Shown here: positions 1 through 10,936 of the stretch, one piece after another
Layout of the letters: each line of letters begins with the position of its first letter
How positions within the stretch are numbered: position 1 is the stretch's first letter
Assembly: GCF_001428545.1 (NCBI RefSeq)
Contig: NZ_LMHZ01000045.1
Coordinates: 1 to 64,000 of the forward strand
DNA: 64,000 nt
Reading direction: 5' to 3'
Source: Noviherbaspirillum sp. Root189
GTDB lineage: Bacteria > Pseudomonadota > Gammaproteobacteria > Burkholderiales > Burkholderiaceae_D
The notes under the pieces: generated by a model
What the model was told of the DNA's origin: nothing
Database searches by the model: none
The model's input: the letters and a program-made list of their open reading frames with translations, nothing else
Made by a program: the position numbers and the translations under genes

Positions 1-48
1 TGGCATTGGTCTGTTGACCGCTACTGGCATTGGTCTGTTGACCGCTAC
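1..48 (+). repeat. 24-bp perfect tandem duplication in the transposase remnant
   Basis: Bases 1-24 are repeated exactly at 25-48, duplicating eight codons in frame (GIGLLTAT twice). Intact IS110 transposases carry this motif once, so this is probably a local slippage product in a decaying gene. The window edge hides whether more copies lie to the left. Confidence 0.9.
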
Positions 49-189
49 TGCGATGGTGGCCGCCACCAGTGGAAATGTCGCTCATTTCAAAGATGCCCGG
101 CACTTCGCCAGCTGGTTCGGGTTGACACCAAAGGAACATTCGTCCGGCAGCACCAGAAACCTGGGACGCATCACCAAGAAAGGCGACCC

Positions 190-212
190 GTTACGGGTCG
201 GAATTGGTATTA
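190..212 (+). repeat. Terminus-like fragment of a dispersed TIR element
   Basis: These 23 bases match the terminal inverted repeat of the element at 36229-36367 at 20 of 23 positions (GTTAC-GGT-GG-ATTGGTATTA pattern). The fragment sits exactly where the IS110 transposase reading frame loses family resemblance. It is either a junction left by insertion and excision or a recombination scar; the sequence does not decide between these. Confidence 0.5.
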
Positions 213-291
213 GCCAGAGCCACAGCGTGAGCTGCAAGACCGGATAATTTGCACCGACACTGGCGAGGCAGGCTGGGCAGCGATGAAGAGC

Positions 292-2127
292 TTACGCTGC
301 TTCGCGCGATGCCTTCTTGCGCTCGTGCTCTTTCAGGAAACGTTTGCGCAGACGAATGCTCTTCGGCGTGATTTCGACCAGTTCGTCGTCCTCGATAAAT
401 TCAACCGCGTATTCCAGTGTCAGCTGAATCGGCGGTACCAGGCGCACCGCTTCGTCGGTACCAGATGCGCGCACGTTGGTCAGCTGCTTGCCCTTGATCG
501 GGTTGACAACCAGGTCATTGTCACGCGAGTGAATGCCGATGATCATGCCTTCATAGACCGGATCGTTGTGGCTGACAAACATGCGACCGCGATCCTGCAG
601 CTTCCACAATGCATAGGCGACCGCAGCGCCATCGTCCTGCGAAATCAGCACGCCGTTGCGACGGCCTGCGAGCTCGGGCTTGCTGCTGTCGACCGGGGAA
701 TACTCGTCGAAAATGTGGCTCATCAGACCGGTACCACGTGTCAGCGTCATGAACTCCGACTGGAAGCCGATCAGGCCACGTGCCGGGATACGGTATTCAA
801 GGCGCACACGGCCCTTGCCATCCGGTTCCATGTTTTGCAGGTCGCCACGACGACGGCCGAGTTCTTCCATCACGCCGCCCTGGTGGGAGTCTTCGACGTC
901 AACGGTGAGCAGCTCGTAAGGTTCGCATTTGACGCCGTCAACTTCCTTGAACACCACGCGCGGACGCGAAACGGCCAGCTCGTAACCTTCACGGCGCATG
1001 TTTTCCAGCAAGATGGTCAGGTGCAATTCACCACGGCCGGACACTTCGAATGTCGTGTCGTCACCGGTGTCGGTCACACGCAGCGCCACGTTGGATTTCA
1101 GTTCGCGGTCAAGACGATCACGGATCTGGCGGCTGGTGACAAACTTGCCTTCACGGCCAGCCAGCGGGGAATTGTTGACCAGGAAGTTCATGGTCAGCGT
1201 CGGCTCATCGACCTTCAGCATCGGCAAGGCATCCGGCTTGTCAGGCGAGCACACGGTAGTGCCGATGCCCAGCTCTTCGATACCGTTGATCAGGACAATG
1301 TCGCCAGCGATCGCTTCATCGACCAGCACGCGTTCGAGGCCCTTGAACTTCAGTACCTGATTGATGCGTGCCTTGGTCGGCGTCGAGTCTGGACCATTCA
1401 TGATGATCACATCCTGCAGCGCCTTGACACGACCGCGGCTGATACGGCCGATACCGATCTTGCCGACGTAGGAAGAGTAATCAAGCGAAGAGATTTGCAA
1501 CTGCAGCGGACCGTCCGGATCGTCGTCACGTACCGGGACATTTTCGAGTACGGAGTCGAACAGCGGCTTCATCGTGCCTTCGCGTACGTTCGGATCGAGG
1601 CTGGCGTAGCCATTCAGCGCCGAGGCGTAAACAACCGGGAAGTCGAGCTGTTCTTCGGTCGCGCCGAGCTTGTCAAACAATTCGAATGTCGCGTTGATAA
1701 CCCAGTCAGGGCGCGCACCCGGACGGTCGATCTTGTTGACCACAACGATAGGCTTGAGGCCCAGGCCGAGCGCCTTGCGGGTCACGAAACGGGTCTGCGG
1801 CATCGGGCCTTCGACCGCGTCGACCAGCAACAGCACGGAATCGACCATCGACAGTACGCGCTCGACTTCGCCACCGAAGTCAGCGTGGCCGGGGGTGTCG
1901 ACGATGTTGATATGGGTGCCTTCGTATTCAACCGCGCAGTTCTTGGCGAGAATCGTAATGCCACGCTCTTTTTCCAGATCGTTGGAGTCCATCACGCGTG
2001 TATCTATTTGCTGGTTTTCGCGGAAGGTGCCGGACTGACGCAGCAGCTGATCGACCAGAGTGGTTTTGCCGTGGTCAACGTGAGCGATGATGGCGATGTT
2101 GCGCAGAGCGCGTTTTGTGTTTGACAT
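292..2127 (-). CDS. typA: Ribosome-associated GTPase TypA/BipA
   Basis: A 611-residue translational GTPase, close to the usual length of about 607. The N-terminal G domain carries G1 AHVDHGKT (residues 15-22), G2 ERGITI, G3 DTPGHADF and G4 NKID. EF-G-like beta-barrel and III/V domains follow, then the BipA-specific C-terminal domain and a basic tail. Family role: binds the 70S ribosome and supports large-subunit assembly and growth under stress, notably cold. It is the last gene of the leftward block and has its own extended -10 promoter just upstream, so it need not depend on truB transcription. ATG start. Confidence 0.97.
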   Translation of the reverse strand: MSNTKRALRNIAIIAHVDHGKTTLVDQLLRQSGTFRENQQIDTRVMDSNDLEKERGITILAKNCAVEYEGTHINIVDTPGHADFGGEVERVLSMVDSVLLLVDAVEGPMPQTRFVTRKALGLGLKPIVVVNKIDRPGARPDWVINATFELFDKLGATEEQLDFPVVYASALNGYASLDPNVREGTMKPLFDSVLENVPVRDDDPDGPLQLQISSLDYSSYVGKIGIGRISRGRVKALQDVIIMNGPDSTPTKARINQVLKFKGLERVLVDEAIAGDIVLINGIEELGIGTTVCSPDKPDALPMLKVDEPTLTMNFLVNNSPLAGREGKFVTSRQIRDRLDRELKSNVALRVTDTGDDTTFEVSGRGELHLTILLENMRREGYELAVSRPRVVFKEVDGVKCEPYELLTVDVEDSHQGGVMEELGRRRGDLQNMEPDGKGRVRLEYRIPARGLIGFQSEFMTLTRGTGLMSHIFDEYSPVDSSKPELAGRRNGVLISQDDGAAVAYALWKLQDRGRMFVSHNDPVYEGMIIGIHSRDNDLVVNPIKGKQLTNVRASGTDEAVRLVPPIQLTLEYAVEFIEDDELVEITPKSIRLRKRFLKEHERKKASREAA

Positions 2128-2159
2128 GGTGTGTGAGCGCGAGATTCGATGAACCCGAA

Positions 2160-2168
2160 ATTATAGCA
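2160..2168 (-). promoter_or_regulatory. Extended -10 promoter of typA
   Basis: Read on the minus strand this is TGCTATAAT: a perfect -10 hexamer with the TGn extension and no good -35 at 17 bp. It lies 33 bases upstream of the typA ATG in the 179-bp gap after truB, which fits a short leader. No terminator is visible between truB and this promoter. Confidence 0.6.
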
Positions 2169-2306
2169 TGCTGCGACGCAAGGAAATAATCAAAAATTCT
2201 TGTATTTCAATGGCTTGCGTCGGACGAAGAGGTATATGGACAAACAGAGTGTGAAAAAATTCGCGAAAAATCCATGCAATTTTATGTGTGACATTTACAC
2301 ATTGAA

Positions 2307-3233
2307 TCACATGGCGATGAGGCGCTCGGGCGCAAGGACGCCGTGGGCCAATAACTGCGCGGTACCGAGCAATTGTGCGCCTTCCTGCCGGTAGACGCGT
2401 ACTCTTCCCGGCCTGATATGCAAGGGATCATGAGTTTTGCCTGGCGGCAGTCGCTGCCCGTGCATAAACCGCTCCGCAAGTTCTTCGGGCAAGGATACCG
2501 CCGGGAAAGTGGACAATAGCGCATCAACGGGTGCCAGCATGCTGGTCCGCTCTGGCTCTGCCGTTGCGGACAAGCGGTCGATGGTGACTGCACGATCGAG
2601 TGTAAGGTCGCCCACTTCCGTACGCCGCAATCCTTGCAGATGCGCACCGCACCCGAGTGCATCGCCGATATCCTGGCCGAGGACGCGGATATACGTTCCT
2701 TTGCTGCATTTCACGCGCAAGGTCAGCATCGGCGCCTGATAATCCAGAAGTTCCAATGTGTAGATGATTACCTGCCGTGCCTCACGTTCCAGTGTAATAC
2801 CGGCACGCGCATATTCATACAACGGCTTGCCATCGCGCTTGAGCGCGGAATACATAGGCGGCACCTGGTTGATCGGCCCGCGAAAACGGGAGAGAACTTC
2901 TTCGATTTGCGCCAGATTGACCGCAACAGGGCGGGTATCCAGCACTGCGCCTTCCGTATCGCCGGTTTCGGTGGTGATGCCAAGATGAACTACGGCTTCG
3001 TAGGTTTTATCGGCTTCCAGCAAATCCTGGGAAAACTTTGTCGCTTCGCCAAAGCAAAGTGGCAATAACCCGGTGGCAAAGGGGTCAAGCGTGCCAGTGT
3101 GGCCGGCTTTCTTCGCACTCAGTAGCCATTTGGCCTTCATCAGCACATCATTGCTGGACGAACCGGCTGCCTTGTCGAGCAAGAGAACGCCATGCACGGG
3201 GATACGAATTTTTTTCGGCTGAGTGGAAGCCAT
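2307..3233 (-). CDS. truB: tRNA pseudouridine-55 synthase TruB
   Basis: Makes pseudouridine 55 in the T-loop of elongator tRNAs. From the ATG at 3233 the protein has 308 residues. HGVLLLDKAAGSSSND opens the domain, KKAGHTGTLDPFATGLLPL holds the catalytic Asp, and KTYEAVVHLG and the RVKCSKGTYIRVL segment follow, as in the TruB family. A C-terminal PUA-like region ends the protein. An upstream in-frame TTG (3281) would add 16 residues, but these do not resemble the family, so I chose the ATG. It follows rbfA in the conserved rbfA-truB order. Confidence 0.95.
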   Translation of the reverse strand: MASTQPKKIRIPVHGVLLLDKAAGSSSNDVLMKAKWLLSAKKAGHTGTLDPFATGLLPLCFGEATKFSQDLLEADKTYEAVVHLGITTETGDTEGAVLDTRPVAVNLAQIEEVLSRFRGPINQVPPMYSALKRDGKPLYEYARAGITLEREARQVIIYTLELLDYQAPMLTLRVKCSKGTYIRVLGQDIGDALGCGAHLQGLRRTEVGDLTLDRAVTIDRLSATAEPERTSMLAPVDALLSTFPAVSLPEELAERFMHGQRLPPGKTHDPLHIRPGRVRVYRQEGAQLLGTAQLLAHGVLAPERLIAM

Positions 3234-3299
3234 GTGGGCAGATAGATAATGTCGTGAAGAACAAGCCGATGCAGGATGCAATGCTTATTCAGGCAAAGC

Positions 3300-3707
3300 T
3301 TATTCTGGCTTTGAATCTGTCTCGTTGTCAGCGTCCGCGGCACGTGTGGCATTGGCCTCATCGATCAGTTTCGACAGCGCCATCCCGCGTGCGGTGGAAC
3401 GGTCATGGACGAAATGCAGCTCGGGTGTGGTGTGTATGGTCAAACGGCGTCCCAACTGACCGCGGATGAATCCGGATGCTTTTTGCAATCCGGACAAGGT
3501 ATTCTGAATTGCTTCGTCGTTATCAATCAGTGTTGTAAAAAACACTTTTGCGTGAGCGTAATCGGGCGTCACTTGTACTTCGGTGATCGTAATCATGCCT
3601 ACACGTGGATCCTTCAGTTCATAGGCGATGATTTCCGCCAGGTCGCGTTGTATCTGGTCTGCGACGCGAACACCACGCCCCGGAATCGATTTGCTGTGTT
3701 TAGCCAT
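3300..3707 (-). CDS. rbfA: 30S ribosome-binding factor RbfA
   Basis: A 135-residue KH-fold protein (family 120-135) needed for maturation of the 16S rRNA 5' end and for cold adaptation. Recognisable features are [14 protein letters not shown] near the N-terminus, [15 protein letters not shown], and the Ala-kinked DYAHAKVFF helix. The C-terminal 20 residues are acidic and low in complexity. It lies between infB and truB; the gap to infB is unusually long and structured. Confidence 0.95.
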   Translation of the reverse strand: MAKHSKSIPGRGVRVADQIQRDLAEIIAYELKDPRVGMITITEVQVTPDYAHAKVFFTTLIDNDEAIQNTLSGLQKASGFIRGQLGRRLTIHTTPELHFVHDRSTARGMALSKLIDEANATRAADADNETDSKPE

Positions 3708-4138
3708 GCTTTGCTACTTTCTTCTTACTTTTATTGCTTATCAGTCGGAACGCACTGCGCGGTCCGGGTATGTGGCGGTTTGCGATGCTGTTGCCGTATA
3801 GGCATCCTGCGGCGACTCGTTACACCTGGACCGCGCAGTCCGAACCGAGAATTAGACGAGGCTTTTTTCCTGTGACCAGTAACAGTCCCCAATGTTGCAT
3901 GGGGCTGCTTATGGTTTTTGGCGGTTTGACCGACGCGTCAATGCATAAACCATCATTGCACAACGGGCTTTGAATTTCGCCCAGGTTTAGGGCATCGTCA
4001 AATGTGCAACTTTTGCATATCGATCTTCTTGAAACACAATGCGCCGCCGCACTTGTAGTACGACGGCGCATTGGAGAAACAACCATCAGGCGTCAGGTAT
4101 TACGCTCGGTGGCCTGCAGTGCGTTTCTTGCAGACCGA
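3708..4138 (-). other. Structured 431-bp gap between infB and rbfA
   Basis: No convincing gene is present. An 88-codon open frame inside it has no family look. Two inverted repeats stand out. One has 12-bp perfect arms, ACTGCGCGGTCC (3754-3765) and GGACCGCGCAGT (3828-3839), with partial pairing continuing outward, 62 nt apart. The other has 9-bp perfect arms AATGCGCCG (4038-4046) and CGGCGCATT (4064-4072), just after the infB stop, without a U-run. The genes are normally co-transcribed, so these may be mRNA processing or attenuation structures. Confidence 0.5.
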
Positions 4139-6970
4139 TTACAACGTACGAGCAACTTCCTGCACCTCGAAAACTTCCAGCTGATCGCCTTCATGGATGT
4201 CATTGAAGTTCTTCAGTGACAAGCCGCATTCAAATCCAGCCTTCACTTCCTTCACGTCATCCTTGAAGCGTTTTAGCGAGTCAAGTTCACCTGTCCACAC
4301 AACTACGTTGTTGCGTAGCAGACGTACCGAGGAACCACGCTTGACCAGTCCGTCGAGCACGTAGCAACCGGCGATCGAGCCAATTTTGCTGACATGGAAC
4401 ACTTGGCGGATTTCCACCAGGCCCAATGCCTGCTCACGCTTCTCCGGAGACAGCATGCCGGACATCGCCGCCTTGATTTCATCTACTGCATCGTAAATGA
4501 TGTTGTAGTAGCGAATGTCGATGCCGCTGCTTTCCGCCAGCTTGCGTGCCGACGCATCAGCGCGCGTGTTGAAGCCAATAATGACTGCCTTCGAAGCCAC
4601 TGCCAGGTTGACGTCGGATTCGCTGATGCCACCGACTGCCGCGTGCACGATCTGTACGCGGACTTCGTTGGTGGACAACTTTTGCATCGAATGCACGATC
4701 GCTTCTTGCGAGCCCTGTACGTCCGCCTTGATGATCAAAGGCAAATTCTTGACTTCGCCTTCGGCCATCTGTTCGAACATGTTTTCCAGCTTTGCTGCCT
4801 GCTGCTTCGCCAGTTTGACGTCACGGTATTTGCCCTGACGGAACAGTGCGATTTCACGCGCTTTGCGCTCGTCGCCCATTACCATGACCTCTTCACCGGC
4901 TGCCGGCACTTCGGTCAAGCCCTGAATCTCAACAGGAATGGATGGACCTGCTTCGTTGATTGTCTTGCCATTTTCGTCCAGCATCGCGCGAACACGCCCA
5001 TAAGCCGAACCGGCAAGTACAACGTCGCCACGCTTGAGCGTACCGGATTGCACCAGCACGGTTGCAACCGGGCCGCGACCTTTGTCGAGCTTGGCCTCGA
5101 TTACCAGACCCTTGGCATGCGCATCAATCGGCGCCTTCAGTTCCAGCACTTCGGCCTGCAACAGCACGTTTTCCAACAAATCGTCGATGCCCTGGCCGGT
5201 CTTTGCCGATACCGAGATGAATGGCGATTCGCCACCATAGGCTTCCGGCACAACTTGCTCTGCAATCAATTCCTGCGTTACGCGCTCGGTATTGGCACCT
5301 TGCTTGTCGATCTTGTTGATCGCGACAACGATGGGCACACCTGCTGCCTTCGCGTGAGCAATCGCTTCCTTCGTCTGCGGCATCACGCCGTCGTCAGCCG
5401 CTACTACCAGAATGACGATGTCGGTGGCCTTCGCACCGCGGGCACGCATTGCAGTAAATGCTTCGTGACCCGGCGTATCGAGGAAGGTGATGATGCCACG
5501 TGGCGTTTCGACGTGATAAGCGCCGATGTGCTGTGTAATGCCGCCAGCCTCGCCTGCCGCCACTTTGGCGCGACGGATCGAGTCGAGCAATGAGGTCTTA
5601 CCATGGTCAACGTGACCCATGACGGTGACGACCGGTGCACGCGACACTGCTTCGCCTTCGGCATGCGCACCAGTGTCCTCAAGCAATGCTTCAGGATCAT
5701 CCAGTTTGGCGGCAAATGCCTTGTGTCCCATTTCCTCGACCAGAATCATGGCCGTTTCCTGGTCGAGTACCTGGTTGATGGTAACCATCTGACCCAGCTT
5801 CATCATGTGTTTGATGACTTCGGATGCCTTGACCGCCATCTTGTGCGCCAACTCGGCAACCGTGATGGTTTCCGGTACGTGCACGTCGCGCACGACGGCT
5901 TCCGTTGGCACTTGGAAATTCGACTCATGGCGGTCATCGCCATGAGAGGAACGGCGGCCTTTCGGACCACCACGCCAACCATCGCGTCCGCCAGGCGTCG
6001 TCGAGGTGCCACCACCGCGTGTTTTGATGCCACGCTTTTTAGCGGCATCGTCCTGCCAGGTCGACGAAACGTTAGCCGACTTGATGGATTTCTTGTCGCC
6101 CGGCGCGGGCTTCTTGTCCGCAGGCTTTTCACCTACCGCAGGTTTCTTGTCGGTTGGCTTGTGCAGTGTCCCTTCGGCGGCCTTGGCAACGGGTGCCGGT
6201 GCCGGCTCAGGTGCCTTTACAACCTTGCGCGGCTGGCTCATCATCGCTTTGATCTGAGCCACCTCGTCGGCCACGGCCTTGCGCGCGCGTTCGGTCGCGG
6301 CGGCACGCTCGGCGGCTTCCTTGGCCTCTTGCTGAGCAGCCTTCTTCTTCGCCTCGTCGTCATCCGCACGCTTCTTCTCTTCGGCGACGGTCAGGTCAAC
6401 CTTGGCCGCCTGAGCAGCCTGCTCGGCAGCAGCCTTGGCAGCCTGCGCCTTACGAGCCTCCTCGGCTTCGCGCATGGCCTTCGCTTGCGCTTCCTTCTCG
6501 GCTTCGAGTTTAGCGAGATGCTCCTGTTTCTCACGCAGCTCGGCTTCTTGTCGTGCAACCAGTTCAGCCTGACGGCGTGCTTCTTCAGCCCGGCGCGCCT
6601 CTTCGGCCTCGTCGACAACCGGCGCAGCCGGTGTTGGCGGCGCAGTATTTTCTTCGGCCGCCGGCTCGTCGCGCTTGATGAAGGTGCGCTTCTTGCGCAC
6701 TTCGACCTGAATCGTGCGCGACTTGCCAGTGGCGTCGGCCTGCTTGATTTCTGTCGTTTCTTTGCGCGTCAGCGTGATTTTCTTTTTCTCGCCATCCGGT
6801 ATTGTGCCGTGCGAGCGGCGCAGGTGATTCAACAGCTTATCCTTGTCCTCTTTGGACAAGGCATCGGACGCCGAACTTTTCTCGACGCCGGCAGCGCGCA
6901 GTTGCGTTAAGAGCAAGTCTGCGGGCATCTTCAGTTCGGTGGCAAATTGGGCTACGTTGTTACTCGCCAT
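4139..6970 (-). CDS. infB: Translation initiation factor IF-2
   Basis: A 943-residue IF-2. A short N-terminal IF2_N domain ([16 protein letters not shown]) is followed by a long Ala/Glu/Lys/Arg-rich, coiled-coil-like linker to about residue 300, a Gly/Arg-rich stretch ([20 protein letters not shown]), a second IF2_N-like motif ([20 protein letters not shown]), and the G domain with [22 protein letters not shown] and NKID. EF-Tu-like domain II and the C-terminal fMet-tRNA-binding domains close the protein. It positions initiator tRNA on the 30S subunit; the initiator tRNA gene lies about 5 kb away. The ATG is 50 bp downstream of the nusA stop, in the rimP-nusA-infB operon. Confidence 0.97.
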   Translation of the reverse strand: MASNNVAQFATELKMPADLLLTQLRAAGVEKSSASDALSKEDKDKLLNHLRRSHGTIPDGEKKKITLTRKETTEIKQADATGKSRTIQVEVRKKRTFIKRDEPAAEENTAPPTPAAPVVDEAEEARRAEEARRQAELVARQEAELREKQEHLAKLEAEKEAQAKAMREAEEARKAQAAKAAAEQAAQAAKVDLTVAEEKKRADDDEAKKKAAQQEAKEAAERAAATERARKAVADEVAQIKAMMSQPRKVVKAPEPAPAPVAKAAEGTLHKPTDKKPAVGEKPADKKPAPGDKKSIKSANVSSTWQDDAAKKRGIKTRGGGTSTTPGGRDGWRGGPKGRRSSHGDDRHESNFQVPTEAVVRDVHVPETITVAELAHKMAVKASEVIKHMMKLGQMVTINQVLDQETAMILVEEMGHKAFAAKLDDPEALLEDTGAHAEGEAVSRAPVVTVMGHVDHGKTSLLDSIRRAKVAAGEAGGITQHIGAYHVETPRGIITFLDTPGHEAFTAMRARGAKATDIVILVVAADDGVMPQTKEAIAHAKAAGVPIVVAINKIDKQGANTERVTQELIAEQVVPEAYGGESPFISVSAKTGQGIDDLLENVLLQAEVLELKAPIDAHAKGLVIEAKLDKGRGPVATVLVQSGTLKRGDVVLAGSAYGRVRAMLDENGKTINEAGPSIPVEIQGLTEVPAAGEEVMVMGDERKAREIALFRQGKYRDVKLAKQQAAKLENMFEQMAEGEVKNLPLIIKADVQGSQEAIVHSMQKLSTNEVRVQIVHAAVGGISESDVNLAVASKAVIIGFNTRADASARKLAESSGIDIRYYNIIYDAVDEIKAAMSGMLSPEKREQALGLVEIRQVFHVSKIGSIAGCYVLDGLVKRGSSVRLLRNNVVVWTGELDSLKRFKDDVKEVKAGFECGLSLKNFNDIHEGDQLEVFEVQEVARTL

Positions 6971-7020
6971 TCAGTCCTCTTTTCTATGTGGCACGACAGA
7001 TGATATTGGAGCGTTCGCGA

Positions 7021-8580
7021 TCATTTAGCTTCTGCCAGCTCCCGCGCTTTGGCTTGCAACGCCCGAGCACGATCGTCGTACTTGGCGTCGATCAGGCGCA
7101 TCTCATCATCGGTCACATCTTCAAATTGGTTTTCAATCAGCTGACGAGCACGTTCGATCGGCAACGCCAGAATCGAACCAAACTCGTCATAGGCCAGTCC
7201 GGCAAACGCATCAAGCGTCTTGATACCGGCCAGTCCCAGTTTTCCTGCTGTTACGCGGTCAATACCGTCAAGGTTGACCAAGGTATCGTCCATACCTTCC
7301 AGTCCTTCTTCGGAAGCAATTGCTTCAGTTACCAGTGCATCGCGCGCACGGTTGCGCAGCTCATTGACGGTGTCCTCGTCGAATGCCTCGATATCGAGCA
7401 TTTCAGTGATCGGCACATAGGCGATTTCTTCAAGACTGGAGAAACCTTCATCAACGAGGATGTCGGCCACTTCCTGGTCAACATCAAGCTTTTCCATGAA
7501 CAACGCACGGATAGCCGCCGTTTCAGCCGCCGATTTATCCGCTGACTCTTCGGCTGTCATGATATTGATTTGCCAGCCAGTCAGTTCAGATGCCAAACGC
7601 ACATTCTGTCCGCCGCGGCCGATAGCAATCGCGAGGTTTTCCTCATCGACCACGACATCCATCGCATGTTTTTCTTCATCCACAACAATCGACGACACGT
7701 TGGCAGGTGCCAGAGCACCAATCACAAACTGTGCCGGGTCTTCGGACCACAACACGATATCGACACGTTCGCCACCGAGCTCTCCAGTGACAGCCTGTAC
7801 ACGCGAGCCGCGCATACCGACACAAGTGCCGATCGGATCAATCCGCTTATCGTTTGTAAATACTGCAATCTTGGCGCGTATGCCCGGGTCGCGCGCTGCC
7901 GATTTGATCACCAGCAAACCTTGCTCGATTTCCGGCACTTCCAACTCGAACAGCTTCATGATGAATTCCGGCGCGGTACGCGACAGGATCACCTGCGGAC
8001 CACGCGCATTGCGGTCGATGCGCAGGATGTATGCACGAACACGATCGCCAATACGAAGGTTTTCCTTCGGAATCATCTGGTCCCGCGGCAGACGGGCTTC
8101 AATCTTGCCCGATTCAACGATCGCGTCGCCGCGCTCCATACGCTTGATAGTGCCTGTTACCAGCGCATCGCCGCGCTCCAGGAAATCTGCAAGAATTTGT
8201 TCACGCTCGGCATCACGGATACGCTGCAGGACGACCTGCTTGGTGTCCTGTGCAAAGCGTCGCCCAAAGTCGACCGATTCAATCGGCTCTTCGATGTAAT
8301 CATCCACTTCGATATCAGGGATCTGCTCTTTTGCCTCGAAATGCAACACTTCCTGATCAGGCAACTGCAGACCCGCTTCGTCCGGCACGACATGCCAGCG
8401 GCGGAAGGATTCGAATTCGCCAGATTCGCGATCAATGGAGACGCGCACGTCCACTTCGCCGTCGTAGCGTTTCTTGGTCGCTTGTGCGAGCGCATGCTCG
8501 AGCGCTCCGAAGACGATTTCTTTATCGACATTTTTTTCTCGTGCCAGCGCATCGACCAACAACAGTACTTCGCGACTCAT
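7021..8580 (-). CDS. nusA: Transcription elongation/antitermination factor NusA
   Basis: A 519-residue protein with the RNA-polymerase-binding N-terminal domain ([19 protein letters not shown]), an S1 domain, two KH domains ([17 protein letters not shown] and [15 protein letters not shown]) and two C-terminal acidic repeats, as in proteobacteria that carry the AR1/AR2 modules. It modulates pausing, intrinsic termination and antitermination. Its ATG overlaps the rimP stop by four bases, so the two genes are translationally coupled. Confidence 0.97.
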   Translation of the reverse strand: MSREVLLLVDALAREKNVDKEIVFGALEHALAQATKKRYDGEVDVRVSIDRESGEFESFRRWHVVPDEAGLQLPDQEVLHFEAKEQIPDIEVDDYIEEPIESVDFGRRFAQDTKQVVLQRIRDAEREQILADFLERGDALVTGTIKRMERGDAIVESGKIEARLPRDQMIPKENLRIGDRVRAYILRIDRNARGPQVILSRTAPEFIMKLFELEVPEIEQGLLVIKSAARDPGIRAKIAVFTNDKRIDPIGTCVGMRGSRVQAVTGELGGERVDIVLWSEDPAQFVIGALAPANVSSIVVDEEKHAMDVVVDEENLAIAIGRGGQNVRLASELTGWQINIMTAEESADKSAAETAAIRALFMEKLDVDQEVADILVDEGFSSLEEIAYVPITEMLDIEAFDEDTVNELRNRARDALVTEAIASEEGLEGMDDTLVNLDGIDRVTAGKLGLAGIKTLDAFAGLAYDEFGSILALPIERARQLIENQFEDVTDDEMRLIDAKYDDRARALQAKARELAEAK

Positions 8581-9062
8581 GCTTTGCGACTCCTAAAGTC
8601 CACTTTCGGCACCAACCGTGCCTTGTCCACATCGGCAATGACAAACTCCAGCATCGCCGGCCCATCTTTTCCTTCAAATTCCAACTTCAGCTTGTCGCCA
8701 TCGGGCTCATGCAAAACGCCTTGAAATGACTTGCGATTTGCCGCACCAGGCATCGGCATGCGCAGCTTGACGATCGCCTCCTGCCCGGCAAACCGGGCAT
8801 AGTCGGCAGGCTTCTTCAATGGCCGGTCCAAGCCCGGCGAAGAGACTTCAAGCCGTTCGTAAGTTGCATTTTCGACCGTCAGCACATGGGAGAGCTGATG
8901 ACTGACCTTTTCGCAGTCTTCGACCGTAATGCTTCCCCTTTCCGCCTCCTCTGGCGGAAAGTCAATGTATACGCGCAGCAGGCCATGCGCCGCCTGTTCC
9001 AGGTCAACCAGCTCATAGCCCATGCCTACAACGGTTTTTTCAACCAGTTCCAGCAACCGCAA
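8577..9062 (-). CDS. rimP: Ribosome maturation factor RimP
   Basis: A 161-residue RimP (YhbC family) required for 30S subunit maturation, first gene of the rimP-nusA-infB operon. It shows [18 protein letters not shown], the DCEKVSHQL segment and [14 protein letters not shown], all family signatures. The start is a TTG preceded by GGAG at good spacing. The Shine-Dalgarno lies inside a minimal ATG-GAG-AAA-TAA triplet ORF ending 2 bases before the TTG. No better upstream ATG exists in frame. Confidence 0.93.
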   Translation of the reverse strand: MRLLELVEKTVVGMGYELVDLEQAAHGLLRVYIDFPPEEAERGSITVEDCEKVSHQLSHVLTVENATYERLEVSSPGLDRPLKKPADYARFAGQEAIVKLRMPMPGAANRKSFQGVLHEPDGDKLKLEFEGKDGPAMLEFVIADVDKARLVPKVDFRSRKA

Positions 9063-9116
9063 ACTTATTTCTCCATAAAAACAGGGTAAACCCGCAATCT
9101 TCGCAAAGTGTTTAAC

Positions 9117-9141
9117 AAAAAAAAAATGGGCATGTGCCCAT
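9117..9141 (-). terminator. Rho-independent terminator after rluB
   Basis: On the minus strand ATGGGC-ACAT-GCCCAT is followed by an uninterrupted T-run of about nine. It stands about 190 bp past the rluB stop and just before rimP, separating the scpB-rluB transcript from the rimP operon. The plus strand also has a shorter T-rich tail, so it may work in both directions. Confidence 0.75.
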
Positions 9142-9333
9142 CTCTTTTTATCGTTCCACCGCTTTGCGCGGCGCTCCCAACAAGGCGCGCACTTGCGGAC
9201 GCGACCTTTGTTAACTCTCTAATTATAAACAATTATTTAGTGCATCGCAATGCCGGAGCCGCCTTGCCGGCCTATGCAAGGCAGATATTTCCTTCGACAG
9301 AACCTTTTCAGGCTGCCCGAACCAGCCTTGTGG

Positions 9334-10926
9334 TCAGCCGCGAGAACGTCTACGCGGCAAACCTTGCACTGCAGTCATGCCACGACCCGGCGTCGCAGGC
9401 CCACGGCGTCGATGCTGACCGGCATCCGGAAAGCCCAAAGCGGTTTGCAGGGGGTCCGGTTGACGGCTGCGAGTCTGGCCTTGCTGACCCTGTTGGCCCT
9501 GTTGACCTCGTGGGTTAGTCCGTCCTTGTTGCGGCTGACCACGCCTGCCGGGCACCGTCTTTTCGACGACATTGCCATTACGCTCACCACGCGACTTGCC
9601 GTTTTGCATCGGCACCGCATTCTTTTCAAGGCCACTAAGGCTCATGAGCCCGCGCACCGCATTTTCATCCAACTCTTCCCATCGTCCCCGCTTGAGGTTA
9701 CTCGGCAATGTCAGCGCACCATATCTGGTTCTGATAAGACGAGAAACGGTAAGGCCGATGGCTTCAAACATGCGCCTGACCTCCCGGTTACGCCCCTCTC
9801 CGATCGTCACGCGATACCAGCGATTGACGCCTTCACCGCCACCGTCCGCAATTTTTGAAAATTGCGCCACGCCATCGTCAAGCTCCACTCCGGACAGCAG
9901 CTTTTGTCGCATACCTTCTTCGAGTTCGCCCAAAGTACGGACGGCATACTCACGCTCGATGTTGTAACGCGGATGCATGAGGCGATTCGCAAGGTCGCCT
10001 GATGTAGTAAATAGCAGCAGACCTTCAGTATTGAAATCAAGCCGTCCAACCGCCAGCCACTTACCGGCTTTCATTTGGGGCAGACTTTCGAATACGGACG
10101 GTCGGCCTTCTGGATCGTCATGGCTGACAATCTCTCCGGCCGGCTTGTGATAGATGAGCACACGCGGCGGGCGCTTGCTTACCTTACGCTGAATCAGTTT
10201 GCCGTTGATGCGCACCTGATCTGTCGCCAGAATACGCTGGCCAATGTGCGCCGGTTCGCCATTTACGGAAACGCGGCCGGCGATAATCAACTCTTCCATG
10301 TCACGACGCGAACCGAGTCCGGCTTCCGCCAATACCTTGTGCAACTTCGGCGCATCGTCTTCTGCGGTCAGATCACGCCGCACCGACTTGCCAGGTGCCG
10401 GCCTGCTGTCGCGTCGCCCCTCGACATCAACGGAGGTATCGAACGCTCCCGAGGTAACCAATGCAAAAATGTCTTCGGCCCCACCGCTTCCGGCCCTTGC
10501 CTGAGGTTTGCCCGGCACATTGCCTTTTCGGCCGCCCTGCCTCGGCTTTTGCCCCTGGCCGCTGGAAGCATCCCTATGGCTGTCTTCGCGCTTGCCGGAA
10601 TCGGCATTGCGGCGTGGACGCTGGCTCTTCTCACCACCGTCCGAACGGACGGGCATGTTGCCGCTACTTTCTACCTGAGCCGGCGCGGAACCGGTTTCAG
10701 CAGTAACGCTATCGGCACCCCCATCCTGCTTCGGTACGCGTGTACGTCTTAGGCTGCGCGGCCCTCGAACGCCGCGCTTTACCGGCTTTTTCTTGCCCTC
10801 CTCACCTTGGACATCTTGAGCATCAACCGCTTTAGCAGCCGATGTTGGACGTTCGCCGGACTCCGACCTTTGATCGGCATCAGCAGCGACAAGCGCTGTT
10901 TCATCAGTGTGGGAAGGCAGATTCAT
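9334..10926 (-). CDS. rluB: 23S rRNA pseudouridine-2605 synthase RluB, with long low-complexity tails
   Basis: From the ATG at 10926 (MNLPSHTDE) the protein has 530 residues. Residues about 1-175 are a charged, disordered Gly/Lys/Arg/Asp-rich extension. Then come an S4 RNA-binding domain ([20 protein letters not shown]) and the RsuA/RluB catalytic domain with [16 protein letters not shown] (catalytic Asp) and [17 protein letters not shown] Gln/Gly/Arg-rich tail ends it. E. coli RluB is about 290 residues, so nearly half of this protein is extension, as is usual in Burkholderiales. A longer frame back to 11112 overlaps scpB and lacks family character, so I rejected it. The gene starts 11 bp after the scpB stop. 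Confidence 0.88.
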   Translation of the reverse strand: MNLPSHTDETALVAADADQRSESGERPTSAAKAVDAQDVQGEEGKKKPVKRGVRGPRSLRRTRVPKQDGGADSVTAETGSAPAQVESSGNMPVRSDGGEKSQRPRRNADSGKREDSHRDASSGQGQKPRQGGRKGNVPGKPQARAGSGGAEDIFALVTSGAFDTSVDVEGRRDSRPAPGKSVRRDLTAEDDAPKLHKVLAEAGLGSRRDMEELIIAGRVSVNGEPAHIGQRILATDQVRINGKLIQRKVSKRPPRVLIYHKPAGEIVSHDDPEGRPSVFESLPQMKAGKWLAVGRLDFNTEGLLLFTTSGDLANRLMHPRYNIEREYAVRTLGELEEGMRQKLLSGVELDDGVAQFSKIADGGGEGVNRWYRVTIGEGRNREVRRMFEAIGLTVSRLIRTRYGALTLPSNLKRGRWEELDENAVRGLMSLSGLEKNAVPMQNGKSRGERNGNVVEKTVPGRRGQPQQGRTNPRGQQGQQGQQGQTRSRQPDPLQTALGFPDAGQHRRRGPATPGRGMTAVQGLPRRRSRG

Positions 10927-10936
10927 TGTTTCGTTC

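Larger units (their letters stand above)
1..280 (+). pseudogene. IS110-family transposase, 3' remnant
   Basis: The first 63 or so codons read as the C-terminal (transposase_20 / IS116-IS110-IS902) part of an IS110-type transposase: GIGLLTAT, then HFKDARHFASWFGLTP, then KEHSSGSTRNLGRITKKGDP. In this family the text normally continues with a YLRTLL-HGARA block. Here the frame instead runs into unrelated codons and stops at 245-247. A piece resembling the lost continuation (ARA, AARPDN) is visible in another frame from about 214. The gene is therefore broken and cut by the window edge, and no catalytic N-terminal DEDD domain is in view. It lies convergent with typA. The family call is confident; the exact 3' limit is not. 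Confidence 0.75.

Noticed and set aside
283-2124. A 613-codon open frame on the plus strand opposite typA
   Set aside because: It mirrors the codon bias of typA on the other strand, has no family resemblance and no ribosome-binding site; similar antisense frames oppose infB, clpA and icd.
4038-4072. Terminator after infB
   Set aside because: The 9-bp stem is perfect but no U-run follows on the minus strand, and rbfA-truB are expected to be co-transcribed.
3820-4086. 88-codon minus-strand frame between infB and rbfA
   Set aside because: Composition is not protein-like and it spans inverted repeats; treated as a structured spacer.
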